Assembly (NCBI RefSeq): GCF_014960965.1
Contig: NZ_CP063169.1
Location: 963,581 to 1,027,580, forward strand
Reading direction: 5' to 3'
From: Ruania alkalisoli
GTDB lineage: Bacteria; Actinomycetota; Actinomycetes; Actinomycetales; Beutenbergiaceae
DNA: 64,000 nucleotides
Of this stretch, positions 1 to 7,666 are shown in pieces (the stretch's first letter is position 1; each line of letters begins with the position of its first letter). Below the pieces are notes generated by a model that was given only the letters and a program-made list of their open reading frames with translations, did no database searches and was not told the origin of the DNA. Both the position numbers and the translations under genes were made by a program.

Positions 1-189
1 CGGCGCCATGCCGCGAGTACCCATCCCGGTGCGTCAACGACGCCCATCGCGCTCACGTTCCTCATTCGGAGAACAGGTTCACGTCATCGTAGACCCGCGC
101 CGCCGCTTCTCGGACCCAGGAGAGGCGGCCAGGCGCCAACTGTTACCGCCATGTCATCTGCGCCAGCGGGGTGCCGGCCCACCCGCGAC
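1..189. other. Left edge, no supported gene
   Basis: I see no convincing coding sequence here. Short open frames exist on the plus strand but they lack recognisable motifs and run on across the start of the mog gene in another frame, as expected by chance at this GC content. The stretch probably holds the upstream part of the mog promoter and perhaps the 3' side of a gene outside the window. Confidence 0.5.
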
Positions 190-201
190 TACGCTGGGAC
201 C
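190..201 (+). promoter_or_regulatory. -10 box of a leaderless mog promoter
   Basis: TACGCT at 190-195 matches the actinobacterial TANNNT -10 element and ends 6 nt before the mog ATG at 202, so transcription should start at or next to the start codon. There is no ribosome binding site. No clear -35 is visible. Confidence 0.5.
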
Positions 202-687
202 ATGTCAGCAGCTGTTCCGGCCGCCGTGATCACGGTCTCGGACCGATGCGCCCGCGGGGAGCGGGCGGACCGGTCAGGGCCTGCGGCTGCTGCGATGCTC
301 GCCGAGGCAGGCTACGACGTGGCACCTGTGGTGCTGATCCCGGACGGACAGGACACGGTCGAGAGCGCCATCCGATCGGCACTGGCCCGGGGAACCCGCG
401 TGGTGCTGACCACGGGCGGCACCGGGGTCTCACCGCGAGACCTGACGCCGGAGGGCACCGCCCGCGTGCTGGACCGGCTGCTTCCCGGGGTCGCCGAGCA
501 GATTCGCAGGCAGGACGCCGACGACGTCCCCACCGCGGTCCTCAGCCGTGGGCTCGCAGGGGTGGCTGGGCATGCCCTGGTCGTGAACGCGCCCGGTTCC
601 GTCGGGGGCGTCACCTCGGCCGTACGCGTGCTCTTGCCGCTGATCCGTCACCTTCTTGATCAGCTGGACGGGGGCGATCACGCGTGA
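202..687 (+). CDS. mog: Molybdopterin adenylyltransferase (MogA/MoaB family)
   Basis: Predicted to activate molybdopterin with ATP to give adenylyl-molybdopterin, the step before MoeA inserts molybdate. The 161-residue protein is the normal size for a single MogA/MoaB domain. It opens with AVITVSDR and carries the nucleotide-binding TTGGTGVSPRD loop at about residues 70-80, then a C-terminal NAPGSVGG motif. An in-frame ATG at 151 exists, but the start at 202 gives the family N-terminus and lies 6 nt after a TACGCT -10 box. Its 3' end overlaps moaE by 4 nt (GTGA), so the two are translationally coupled. It heads the plus-strand Moco operon with moaE and moaA. Confidence 0.93.
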   Translation: MSAAVPAAVITVSDRCARGERADRSGPAAAAMLAEAGYDVAPVVLIPDGQDTVESAIRSALARGTRVVLTTGGTGVSPRDLTPEGTARVLDRLLPGVAEQIRRQDADDVPTAVLSRGLAGVAGHALVVNAPGSVGGVTSAVRVLLPLIRHLLDQLDGGDHA

Positions 688-1130
688 GTTCGACGTTGAA
701 TGACGCGCCGGTGGTCCGCGCGGCGATCTGCGCGCAACCGTTGGGCGTGGGCGCCCACCAGGATGCCGTGACCGGGCCTGCGGACGGTGCGATGGCCTGC
801 TTCGTCGGGACAGTGCGGGACCACAGCCCGGATGCGGCCGGACGCGTCGTGCTGCTGGAGTACATAGCGCATCCAGACGCGCAGGAGACGCTGGAGCGGA
901 TCGCCGCCGACGTGGCGGACCGATACGGCCAGGTGCGGGTCGCCGTCAGCCACCGCACCGGTGAGCTGGGCGTGGGGGATGTAGCGATCGTGGCGTGCGT
1001 GGCGTCGGCCCACCGGGCGGACGCGTTCGACGCCTGCCGCGACCTGGTGGAGACCGTCAAGGCCGAACTGCCGATCTGGAAGAAGCAGGTGCTGGCGGAC
1101 GGATCGCACACGTGGGTGGGGGCGCCGTGA
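684..1130 (+). CDS. moaE: Molybdopterin synthase catalytic subunit MoaE
   Basis: Large subunit of molybdopterin synthase. It transfers sulfur from thiocarboxylated MoaD to cyclic pyranopterin monophosphate to make the dithiolene of molybdopterin. At 148 residues it has the usual length. Family hallmarks are FVGTVRDHS near the N-terminus, LEYIAHP, and the catalytic lysine region PIWKKQ near residue 132. It starts with GTG overlapping the mog stop and ends with a TGA that overlaps the moaA GTG, so mog-moaE-moaA form one translationally linked unit. Its partner MoaD is on the opposite strand at 3499-3735, last gene of the convergent Moco operon. Confidence 0.95.
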   Translation: MSSTLNDAPVVRAAICAQPLGVGAHQDAVTGPADGAMACFVGTVRDHSPDAAGRVVLLEYIAHPDAQETLERIAADVADRYGQVRVAVSHRTGELGVGDVAIVACVASAHRADAFDACRDLVETVKAELPIWKKQVLADGSHTWVGAP

Positions 1131-2161
1131 GCACGAGTAGCCCCGTGAACGTCTCCGCCCACCTCGCCCGGCCCCTGGTCGACTCCTTCGGACGCGTGCA
1201 CCGGGATCTGCGCATCTCCCTGACGGACAAGTGCAATCTGCGCTGCGCCTACTGCATGCCGCCCGAGGGTGTGCCGTGGCTGAGCAAGAACAACATCCTC
1301 ACCACCGATGAACTTGTGCGAGTGGCCCAGGTGGCCGCAGCGTTGGGCATCGTGGAGGTCCGGCTGACCGGCGGGGAACCGCTGCTGCGCCAGGATGCGG
1401 TGGACGTGGTGCGCCGGATGGCAGCGATCGAGGGATCCACCGGGAAGCTCGAGGTCTCGATGACCACGAACGGGATGGCGCTGCCACGGGTGGCCGCCGA
1501 TCTCGCCGATGCTGGTCTGGCGCGCGTCAACATCAGCCTCGACACCTTGAGCAAGGAACGCTTCCACGAACTCACCCACCGCGACCGGCTCGACGATGTG
1601 CTCGCCGGGATCGATGCGGCCCTCGCGGCCGGGCTGAACCCGGTGAAGATCAACGCTGTGGCGATGCGGGACGTGAACGATGACGAGTTGGTGGACCTCG
1701 TACGTTTCGCCGCCCGCTCCGGGTGCGAGATGCGGTTCATCGAGCAGATGCCCCTGGATGCCGGGCACATCTGGTCCAGGGTAGCGATGGTGCGCGGGGA
1801 GGAGATCCTGGCGCAGCTGGAGCAGGCGTTCGAGCTCACTCCGCTTCCCGGGCGTGGGGCGGCGCCTGCGGAACGGTTCCTCGTCGACGGCGGCCCCACC
1901 ACCGTCGGCGTGATCCGGTCGGTGACGAAACCGTTCTGTGGGGCGTGTGACCGGGTCCGGATCACTGCCGACGGTCAGTTGCGCAACTGCCTGTTCGCGC
2001 GGGAAGAGTCGGACCTGCTGACGGTGCTGCGCTCCGGCGGGAGTGACGATGATGTGGCCGCGCTCATGCACCGGTGCATCGCCGGCAAGTTGCCGGGCCA
2101 CGGGATCGACGATCCGGGCTTCCTGCAGCCGGACCGGCCGATGAGTGCGATCGGTGGCTGA
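1127..2161 (+). CDS. moaA: GTP 3',8-cyclase MoaA (radical SAM)
   Basis: Catalyses the first step of Moco synthesis: radical rearrangement of GTP to 3',8-cyclo-GTP, which MoaC converts to cPMP. The 344-residue protein has the N-terminal radical-SAM [4Fe-4S] motif CNLRCAYC (Cys36, Cys40, Cys43) and the C-terminal substrate cluster CGAC plus a third Cys 13 residues on (Cys271, Cys274, Cys288). It ends in SAIGG, the flexible double-glycine tail typical of active MoaA. The GTG at 1127 overlaps the moaE stop; an in-frame extension back to 995 is read-through over moaE and is not used. The downstream nucleotidyltransferase-like gene overlaps its 3' end. Confidence 0.97.
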   Translation: MSTSSPVNVSAHLARPLVDSFGRVHRDLRISLTDKCNLRCAYCMPPEGVPWLSKNNILTTDELVRVAQVAAALGIVEVRLTGGEPLLRQDAVDVVRRMAAIEGSTGKLEVSMTTNGMALPRVAADLADAGLARVNISLDTLSKERFHELTHRDRLDDVLAGIDAALAAGLNPVKINAVAMRDVNDDELVDLVRFAARSGCEMRFIEQMPLDAGHIWSRVAMVRGEEILAQLEQAFELTPLPGRGAAPAERFLVDGGPTTVGVIRSVTKPFCGACDRVRITADGQLRNCLFAREESDLLTVLRSGGSDDDVAALMHRCIAGKLPGHGIDDPGFLQPDRPMSAIGG

Positions 2162-2636
2162 GGCTCCCGCACCGCAGGCGCCGCCGGAGTTGGGCGTTCT
2201 GCCGCAGCTCCATGACGCACTGGCCGCCCATGGCACCGTGGCGCTCGGCGGATCCGGTCTGCTGCGCGCGCTCGGCCTCGACGTGACGGTCAACGACTGG
2301 GACCTCCTCACCGACGTCGCCCCGGACCTGGTGCGCGGTGTGGCCGAGGGGCTGGGCCTTTCCGTCCAGGAGGTGGCCGGCGACAGCACCAGGTTCGCCA
2401 CCCGCACGCTGTTCGAGCTGACCGACCCAGGAACGGGTCGGGAGATCGACATCATGGTCGACTTCGCGATCCGCGACCAGGGCCAGGTTGTGCCGATCCC
2501 GGTGCGCCCGTTCCGCCGATGGCGCGGGCTCTGGCTCTCCGATCCGCGCGACTGGGAACTCGCGTACCGGCTGATGGGGCGCTGGGAGAAGGCTGCGATG
2601 GTGCGCGCGTGGCTCGCCGAGGCGGACGGTGCCTGA
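2154..2636 (+). CDS. Nucleotidyltransferase-fold protein, function unknown
   Basis: A 160-residue protein that I cannot assign to a characterised family. LGGSGLLRALGL followed by NDWDLLTD resembles the GG/GS helix and acidic motif of small nucleotidyltransferase-fold (MNT-like) proteins, and IDIMVDF could supply a further acidic residue. Two GTG starts are possible: 2145 and 2154. I chose the second because it overlaps the moaA stop only briefly; neither has a ribosome binding site, so translation is probably coupled to moaA. Its place at the end of the plus-strand Moco operon could mean a role near cofactor nucleotide chemistry, but this is guilt by association only. No toxin partner is adjacent. 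Confidence 0.7.
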   Translation: MAEAPAPQAPPELGVLPQLHDALAAHGTVALGGSGLLRALGLDVTVNDWDLLTDVAPDLVRGVAEGLGLSVQEVAGDSTRFATRTLFELTDPGTGREIDIMVDFAIRDQGQVVPIPVRPFRRWRGLWLSDPRDWELAYRLMGRWEKAAMVRAWLAEADGA

Positions 2637-2709
2637 ACGCCCGGTGACGGAGCGACCCGGTCGGTGAGACGGCCCCGCACAACCCGAGCCGCTCTGGCAG
2701 GTTAGGGGC

Positions 2710-3495
2710 ATGGACTCTGCCGCTCTGCTCGATCTGCTCAAGGAGACGGCCGCAACCGTCATCACCCCGCGGTTCCGCGCCCTCGCCAGCGAGGAGGTGA
2801 TCGAGAAGAGCCCCGGTGATCTCGTCACCGTCGCCGATCGTGAGTCGGAGGTGGTTCTCACCCGGGCACTGCAGGCGGCCTACCCGGACGCCCTGATCCT
2901 GGGCGAGGAGGCCACGGCTGCCGATCCGAGCCTGCTGGAGGCGTTTGCCGCCGCCGAGCACAGCTTCACGATCGACCCGGTGGACGGGACGAAGAACTTC
3001 GTGAACGGCTCCCCCGATCATGCGGTGATGCTCTCCGAGTTGCGCGGTTCGGAGGTGGTGCGGGCGCTGATCTGGCAGCCCGAGCACCAGGTAGCGTGGG
3101 TCGCCGAGAAGGGTGCCGGCACCTACCGCAACGGCGAGCGGGTGGCACCGATCGCCCGGGAGAGCGGGCCCGCGGGATTGCGGGGTGCGACGTCGTCGGT
3201 GCTCGGCGGGTCGGCGGCACCGGCCGGACTGCCCGCCATGCGGGAGTCCTGGTGGTGCGCCGGGGTGGACTATCCGAACCTCGTGACCGGCACGGTTGAC
3301 TATCTCGCCTTCCGCAAGGACTGGCCGTGGGATCACGCGCCCGGTTCCTTGCTGGTCAGCGAGGTCGGTGGGTATGTCGGACGTCTCGACGGGGCAGCCT
3401 ACGACCCGCGGGTGCTCACCGGGTGGATGGTCGCCGCGGCGACGCCCGAGATCTTCGAGGCCGTGCGGGGCCCGATCGCGGCTGCCCTGGCCTGA
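2710..3495 (+). CDS. Inositol monophosphatase family phosphatase
   Basis: A Mg2+-dependent phosphatase of the FIG superfamily. The 261 residues include the metal-binding GEE pair at about 66-67, the signature IDPVDGTKNF (Asp89 and Asp92) and the late WDHAPG motif, all in the expected order. The family covers myo-inositol-1-phosphatase, histidinol-phosphatase (HisN) and PAP phosphatase, and the sequence does not decide between them. With the mononuclear-pterin context here a PAP or sugar-phosphate substrate is equally open. It starts 73 nt after the preceding gene and meets the moaD gene of the minus operon tail to tail, with 3 nt between them. Confidence 0.88.
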   Translation: MDSAALLDLLKETAATVITPRFRALASEEVIEKSPGDLVTVADRESEVVLTRALQAAYPDALILGEEATAADPSLLEAFAAAEHSFTIDPVDGTKNFVNGSPDHAVMLSELRGSEVVRALIWQPEHQVAWVAEKGAGTYRNGERVAPIARESGPAGLRGATSSVLGGSAAPAGLPAMRESWWCAGVDYPNLVTGTVDYLAFRKDWPWDHAPGSLLVSEVGGYVGRLDGAAYDPRVLTGWMVAAATPEIFEAVRGPIAAALA

Positions 3496-3498
3496 GGC

Positions 3499-3735
3499 TC
3501 AGCCGCCCGCGAACGGTGGCAGTACGTCGACCACGTCGGTCTCCTCCAGCGTGGTCGCATCTTCGGCCACCACCCCGTCGACGAGCAACGAGCACCGGGT
3601 GAGCACTCGCTCCAGCTGTTCACCGTGCCGCTCGACCATCAGCGCCCGCAGCTCCCCGATGGTGTTCGCGGCCAGGGACTCCCCGTGCCGGCCTGCGGCC
3701 TCCGCGGCGGCGGCGAAGTAGCGCACCTCGGTCAT
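3499..3735 (-). CDS. moaD: Molybdopterin synthase sulfur carrier MoaD
   Basis: Ubiquitin-like sulfur carrier of 78 residues. The C-terminal Gly-Gly (PPFAGG) is adenylated by a MoeB-type E1 and then thiocarboxylated, delivering sulfur to MoaE. The N-terminus MTEVRYFAAAAEAAG and the ending VVDVLPPFAGG fit the MoaD/ThiS fold. It is the last gene of the minus Moco operon, and its ATG overlaps the stop of the DUF6457 gene (3732-3735). The E1 that should charge it is encoded first in the same operon. The alternative of a ThiS-type carrier is less likely because all neighbours are Moco genes. Confidence 0.93.
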   Translation of the reverse strand: MTEVRYFAAAAEAAGRHGESLAANTIGELRALMVERHGEQLERVLTRCSLLVDGVVAEDATTLEETDVVDVLPPFAGG

Positions 3736-4013
3736 CGGTCCACCTCCTGCTGCTCGCTCGTCCAGGCATGGGCCAGTTCGCTGACCCGCTCCGCGACGAC
3801 CCGCGCGTCACCGCCGGAGGCCACGGCGATCCCGGCGATGAACGCCGTCACCGGTGCGGCCGGACGATCCACCTGGTGCGCGACGTCGCGGGTCATGTCC
3901 AGTAGCGGTCGCAGATCGACCAGGCCCGGATGGACGTCCAGCTCGGCGCAGACGTGCTGCACCCAGGCCTCGATCGGGGGAAGGGCCTCGATCGGGGGAA
4001 GGTCAGTGCTCAT
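3732..4013 (-). CDS. DUF6457 domain protein of Moco operons
   Basis: A small 93-residue protein with no known activity. It matches what I know as DUF6457, which often lies between mobA and moaD in actinobacterial Moco operons. It is predicted to be helical, with a conserved-looking core around LLDMTRDVAHQVDRPAAPVTAF. The start codon ATG at 4013 overlaps the mobA stop and its own stop overlaps the moaD start, so expression is locked to the pathway. The N-terminus carries a perfect 6-residue tandem duplication (LPPIEA twice) encoded by an exact 18-bp repeat. A role as a small helper of MobA or MoaD is inference from position. Confidence 0.75.
   Translation of the reverse strand: MSTDLPPIEALPPIEAWVQHVCAELDVHPGLVDLRPLLDMTRDVAHQVDRPAAPVTAFIAGIAVASGGDARVVAERVSELAHAWTSEQQEVDR
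3966..4001. repeat. Exact 18-bp in-frame tandem duplication
   Basis: Two identical 18-bp units, 3966-3983 and 3984-4001, lie inside the DUF6457 gene and encode LPPIEA twice. The absence of any mismatch suggests a recent slippage event that keeps the reading frame. Confidence 0.9.
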
Positions 4014-4719
4014 CGCGTGCCTCGATTCTCCGCTGCCGAAGGGCTGGTGCCGAGTCTGCCAGACCCGGGGCCGATCGCGCCGCCCGCAGATCCTCCTCGG
4101 TGTCCACGTCCCGCCCGGCCGTACTCGTGACCGCGCGCAGACGCAGGGGTGTGAGGAGCCGCCGCAGCGAGGCGCCCTCCACCCGGCCCAACCGGTCGAG
4201 TTCGCTCTGCAACGACGCCCGGCGATAGAGGCCGGCGAGCCACTGCCAGCGCCCCTCCGGGTCCTGCAAGCACACCCCGTCCATGCTGGCCCCCGCCTCC
4301 GCCGCCACGGACAGCAGGTCGGCCACTGCCTCCTCAGCCTTGGGTAGATCGGCAGCCAGCAGCAGCACCCACGGTGCCGGTCCCGCCGGCCCGGGCGGCC
4401 CGGGCGATGCGGGTGGCGGCACGTCCGCCAGGGCGCGAAGACCGGCGTGCAGCGCGGCCACCGGACCCCCGAACGCCGGCTCCTCCCGGGAGCGGAGCAC
4501 CCCGTCCGGCAGCGCGTGATGCTCGGGCCCGACCACCACGGTGCGCCGCGACCCAGCGCTCGCGCGCAGAGCCCGGTGCAGCAAGCTCTGCCCGCCCACC
4601 ACCAGCGATGGTTTGTCCGCCCCGCCCAGGCGGGAGGCCCGCCCACCGGCCAGCACGACGGCGTCCCTCACCACCGCGGCCGGCGCACCAGCCCGAGGGG
4701 TGGGGTTGCCGTCGGACAT
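4003..4719 (-). CDS. mobA: Molybdenum cofactor guanylyltransferase MobA
   Basis: Predicted to link GMP to Mo-molybdopterin to form the MGD cofactor used by DMSO-reductase-family enzymes. The 238-residue protein opens with the nucleotidyltransferase motif AVVLAGGRASRLGGADKP, the family's LAGGxSxRxGxDK loop with an extra residue, followed by VVGGQSLLHRAL. An in-frame GTG 39 nt upstream exists, but the ATG at 4719 lies just 4 nt after the moaC stop and is preferred. The stop overlaps the DUF6457 start. Its presence implies that the cell makes a guanine-dinucleotide form of Moco, although no such enzyme is encoded in the window. Confidence 0.88.
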   Translation of the reverse strand: MSDGNPTPRAGAPAAVVRDAVVLAGGRASRLGGADKPSLVVGGQSLLHRALRASAGSRRTVVVGPEHHALPDGVLRSREEPAFGGPVAALHAGLRALADVPPPASPGPPGPAGPAPWVLLLAADLPKAEEAVADLLSVAAEAGASMDGVCLQDPEGRWQWLAGLYRRASLQSELDRLGRVEGASLRRLLTPLRLRAVTSTAGRDVDTEEDLRAARSAPGLADSAPALRQRRIEARDEH

Positions 4720-4723
4720 CGGG

Positions 4724-5206
4724 CTACTCCGCCCGGTGCCAGTCGCCGGACTTCCCACCAGTCTTCGCGACCAGCCGGACCTCCTCGATCGAGGTGCCCT
4801 TGTCCAGACCCTTGACCATATCGAGCACGTTCAGCGCCGCCACACTCACCGCCGTCAGAGCCTCCATCTCCACCCCGGTGCGGTCCGCCGTGCGGGCCGT
4901 CGCCCGCAACGCCACTCCCTCGTCGGTGACCTCGGCGTCCAGCACGACGCCGTGCACACCGATCACGTGCGCCAGCGGGAGCAGCTCCGGAGTGCGTTTC
5001 GCGGCCGCGATGCCGGCGACCCGCGCCACCGCGAGCACATCACCCTTGGGTACCGACCCCTCGCGCAGGGCCGCGACCACGTGCGGCGCGCAGCGCACCA
5101 GTCCCTCGGCTGTCGCTGACCGGACAGTCGGCTGCTTCTCGGTCACGTCCACCATGCGCGCATGGCCGGCGTCGTCGAGGTGGGCGAAGCGGGGGGCCTC
5201 GGTCAT
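4724..5206 (-). CDS. moaC: Cyclic pyranopterin monophosphate synthase MoaC
   Basis: Converts 3',8-cyclo-GTP made by MoaA to cPMP. The 160-residue protein has the family blocks MVDVTEKQPTVRSATAEG, KGDVLAVARVAGIAAAKRT, the GVEMEALTAVSVAALNVLDM helix and the C-terminal KTGGKSGDWH, which carries catalytic lysines. One departure stands out: the usual LCHPL segment reads LAHVI, so the Cys before the conserved His is Ala and the following Pro-Leu are changed, while the His is kept. It is in the minus Moco operon, overlapping moeA upstream by 4 nt. Confidence 0.94.
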   Translation of the reverse strand: MTEAPRFAHLDDAGHARMVDVTEKQPTVRSATAEGLVRCAPHVVAALREGSVPKGDVLAVARVAGIAAAKRTPELLPLAHVIGVHGVVLDAEVTDEGVALRATARTADRTGVEMEALTAVSVAALNVLDMVKGLDKGTSIEEVRLVAKTGGKSGDWHRAE

Positions 5207-6447
5207 CGGTCCGTTCCTTCCAACAGCTCGATCATGTCTCCGGCGTGTACCTCGGTCACATCAGCCGGCACACGCGCCAGCGCATCGGCCGAGGCGAGGG
5301 TGCCCACCAGGTGTGATCCCGACCCGCGGGCGCTCGCAGGCTGGACTTTCACGACCTCGACCGGATCGGTACCGGTGGCCGCGGTGACCACCCGCACGGG
5401 CATGAACTGTTCCCGCCCGGCAGGTGAGGTCCATCCCCGCCACGCACGGGCCGCCGTCACCGGGATCTCCTCGGGAACCACGCGGCCAGCGAGCCGGTGC
5501 AGCGCGGGGGCCACGAACACCTCGAAGGAGACGTACACGCTCACCGGGTTGCCCGGCAGGGTGAACATGAGCGTGTCGTCGCGCAGGCGACCGGATCCCT
5601 GCGGCTTGCCGGGTTGCATCGCCACCGGGCCGAACCACATCCGGGGCTCGGGAGCCAGCACGGCCTTGACCACGTCGTACGCGCCGACGCTGACGCCGCC
5701 GGAGCAGATGATGGCATCCACCTGGCCACTGGTCTCGGCGATCAGGCGGGCGAAGGCGACCTCGTCGTCGGGGACGGCACCGATGCGCACCGGTTCGGCG
5801 CCCGCTTGGCGCACCAGCTCGGCGAGCAAGTACGAATTGGAGTCCGGGATCTGCCCGTGCTCGGGCCGGGTGCCGGGGGTGATGAGCTCGCTGCCGGTGG
5901 AGATGACGGCCACCCGGGGGCGCGGGTGGACCCGAAGCCGGCCGTGACCGGCGGCGGCCGCGGCGGCGACCTGTCGCGCGCCCAGGGTGGTGCCGGCGGT
6001 CAGCACCACCTCACCGGCGCTCAGATCGTCGCCGGTGTGGCGCACGTGCCGGCCCACCTCGGGGGCGAGCGTCAGGCGCACATGCTGGGTTCCGCCGTCG
6101 GAGTACTCCACTGGCACGATCGCATCAGCGCCCTCGGGGAGCGGGGCGCCGGTCATGATGCGCGCGACAGCACCCGGGACGAGCGGGGCGATCCGGGTGG
6201 CGCCGGCGGGGATGTCGGCGCAGACCTCCAGGGTGCGCGGGCGCTGCTCGCTGGTGCCGGCCAGCTCCGCCGCGCGGACGGCGTACCCGTCCATCGCGGA
6301 GTTGTCGAACAGGGGGATCGGCGTGGTGGAGGTGACGTCCTCGGCGAGGACGAGGCCGCCGGTCCCGGCGAGGTCCAGGGTGCGCGGTGGCAGCGGCTGG
6401 ACGTCGGCCAGGATGAGGTGGCGATGCTGGGCCGCCGTCCGGGTCAT
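5203..6447 (-). CDS. moeA: Molybdopterin molybdenumtransferase MoeA
   Basis: Inserts molybdate into adenylyl-molybdopterin made by Mog, releasing AMP. The 414-residue protein shows the order expected for MoeA: N-terminal MoeA_N with PLFDNSAMDGYAVRA, the RIMTGAPLPEGADAIV segment, then the MogA-like domain with STGSEL and the GGVSVGAYD motif, and a C-terminal MoeA_C beta-barrel. It overlaps the moeB stop (ATGA) and the moaC start. A gephyrin-like division of labour with the separate mog gene on the other strand is expected. Confidence 0.95.
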   Translation of the reverse strand: MTRTAAQHRHLILADVQPLPPRTLDLAGTGGLVLAEDVTSTTPIPLFDNSAMDGYAVRAAELAGTSEQRPRTLEVCADIPAGATRIAPLVPGAVARIMTGAPLPEGADAIVPVEYSDGGTQHVRLTLAPEVGRHVRHTGDDLSAGEVVLTAGTTLGARQVAAAAAAGHGRLRVHPRPRVAVISTGSELITPGTRPEHGQIPDSNSYLLAELVRQAGAEPVRIGAVPDDEVAFARLIAETSGQVDAIICSGGVSVGAYDVVKAVLAPEPRMWFGPVAMQPGKPQGSGRLRDDTLMFTLPGNPVSVYVSFEVFVAPALHRLAGRVVPEEIPVTAARAWRGWTSPAGREQFMPVRVVTAATGTDPVEVVKVQPASARGSGSHLVGTLASADALARVPADVTEVHAGDMIELLEGTDR

Positions 6448-7619
6448 CGGCTCTCCCAGGCGGCGATGCCGCCCTCAAGCACGGTCACCGTGTACCCGTG
6501 GGAGGCGAGGTTGGTGGCGGCCTGCTCGGCGCGCGGTCCGTAGGCGCAGTACGCGATCACCTCCGGGGGGTCCCCGATCTCGCCCCGGCCGGCCTCGGTG
6601 AGGGCGCGAGCCAGGGGAACGAGACGGGAACCGGGGATGGAGCTTCGCATGTACTCTTCAGGCTCACGCACATCGAGGAGGATGAAGTCGTCGCGGCGGT
6701 GGCGCCGTTCAGTGAGACGGCGGTCGAGTTCGGCGGGGGTGAGGCGGGCGATCGGGGGTGGGGTTGGGCGGGGCTCAGCGGTGCCAGGGGGCTCAGCGGT
6801 GCCCGGGGCGGGCCGTGCGGCGGCGGTAGCGGTGGGGCTCGGGGCATCGGCGCTCGAGCGCAGCGGCAGTTCGGTCCACCGGGCGTTGAGCGCATCCAGC
6901 ACCAGCACCCGGCCCAGCAGCGGCTCCCCGATCCCCGCGATCAGCTTGATCGTCTCGTGCGCCATCACCGCACCCACCTGACCGCACAGGGCACCCAGTA
7001 CGCCGGCCTCAGCGCATGAGGGGATCTCACCCTCGCCGGGTTCGTGTGGGAAGAGGGTGCGCAGCCGCACGGGGTCCCGGCCCTGCGGCGGAGACGCCCA
7101 GAACACCGAGACCTGCGCATCGAAGCGCAGGACCGACCCCCACACCAGCGGCAGACCGAGCCGTGCGCAGGCGTCGTCGACCACGTACCGGGTGGCGAAC
7201 GTGTCGGTGCCGTCGAGCACCACGTCCGCGCCGCGCAGGAGGGCATCGGCGTTGTAGGCGGTGAGCTGCTCGTTTCGGCGGTCGACGGTCAAGTCCGGCG
7301 CCAGCTCCCACAGAGTGGCGGCGGCCGAGTCCACCTTGGGCCGGCCCAGGTCGGAGACGCCATGGGCGATCTGCCGGTGCAGATTGGACCGTTCGACCAC
7401 GTCGTGGTCGATGATCCGCAGCGTGCCGACCCCCGCAGCGGCCAGGTACATCAGCGCCGGGGAGCCGAGGCCCCCGGCGCCGACGACGGCCACTGTGGCA
7501 CCGCGGAGCCGGCGCTGCCCGATCTCCCCCAGCTGGGGCAGCAGGATGTGGCGGGAGAGACGGTCCGTCTCGGCGCGGCTGAGCGCCGGACCCGGTTCGA
7601 CGAGCGGCGGTAGCGGCAT
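6444..7619 (-). CDS. moeZ: MoeB/MoeZ-type sulfurylase: ThiF adenylyltransferase plus rhodanese
   Basis: A 391-residue fusion that should adenylate MoaD and then supply the sulfur. Residues about 20-260 form the ThiF/E1-like domain with VGAGGLGSPALMYLAAAGVG for ATP binding and the catalytic Cys in PSCAEAGVLG. A Pro/Ala linker with a repeated PGTAEP follows, then a rhodanese domain with its active Cys in AYCAYGPRAEQ. The zinc-binding CxxC pairs usual in MoeB/MoeZ are absent: the CYRCLFPE position reads VRLRTLFPH and no second CxxC precedes the linker. Start chosen at ATG 7619, 6 nt after a TACCGT -10 box on the minus strand, so the operon is probably leaderless. It heads moeZ-moeA-moaC-mobA-DUF6457-moaD. 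Confidence 0.9.
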   Translation of the reverse strand: MPLPPLVEPGPALSRAETDRLSRHILLPQLGEIGQRRLRGATVAVVGAGGLGSPALMYLAAAGVGTLRIIDHDVVERSNLHRQIAHGVSDLGRPKVDSAAATLWELAPDLTVDRRNEQLTAYNADALLRGADVVLDGTDTFATRYVVDDACARLGLPLVWGSVLRFDAQVSVFWASPPQGRDPVRLRTLFPHEPGEGEIPSCAEAGVLGALCGQVGAVMAHETIKLIAGIGEPLLGRVLVLDALNARWTELPLRSSADAPSPTATAAARPAPGTAEPPGTAEPRPTPPPIARLTPAELDRRLTERRHRRDDFILLDVREPEEYMRSSIPGSRLVPLARALTEAGRGEIGDPPEVIAYCAYGPRAEQAATNLASHGYTVTVLEGGIAAWESR

Positions 7620-7631
7620 GGTCCTACGGTA
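7620..7631 (-). promoter_or_regulatory. -10 box of the leaderless minus-strand Moco operon promoter
   Basis: On the minus strand TACCGT (7626-7631) is followed by 6 nt and then the moeZ ATG at 7619. This fits TANNNT-N6-start leaderless initiation. Confidence 0.5.
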
Positions 7632-7666
7632 GCCCGGCCGGTTCCGCCCGATGTGCGAACACAGAC

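Noticed and set aside
8-229. Plus-strand open frame of 73 codons at the left edge
   Set aside because: Arg/Pro-rich composition typical of a non-coding frame in GC-rich DNA, no motif, and it overlaps the mog start in another frame.
2154-2636. MNT-type antitoxin with a HEPN toxin
   Set aside because: No HEPN gene is adjacent, and the gene is embedded in the Moco operon.
611-2680. 689-codon open frame on the minus strand
   Set aside because: Antisense to moaE, moaA and the nucleotidyltransferase-like gene, all with solid motifs. Its own translation has no recognisable domain and is Arg/Ser/Pro-biased.
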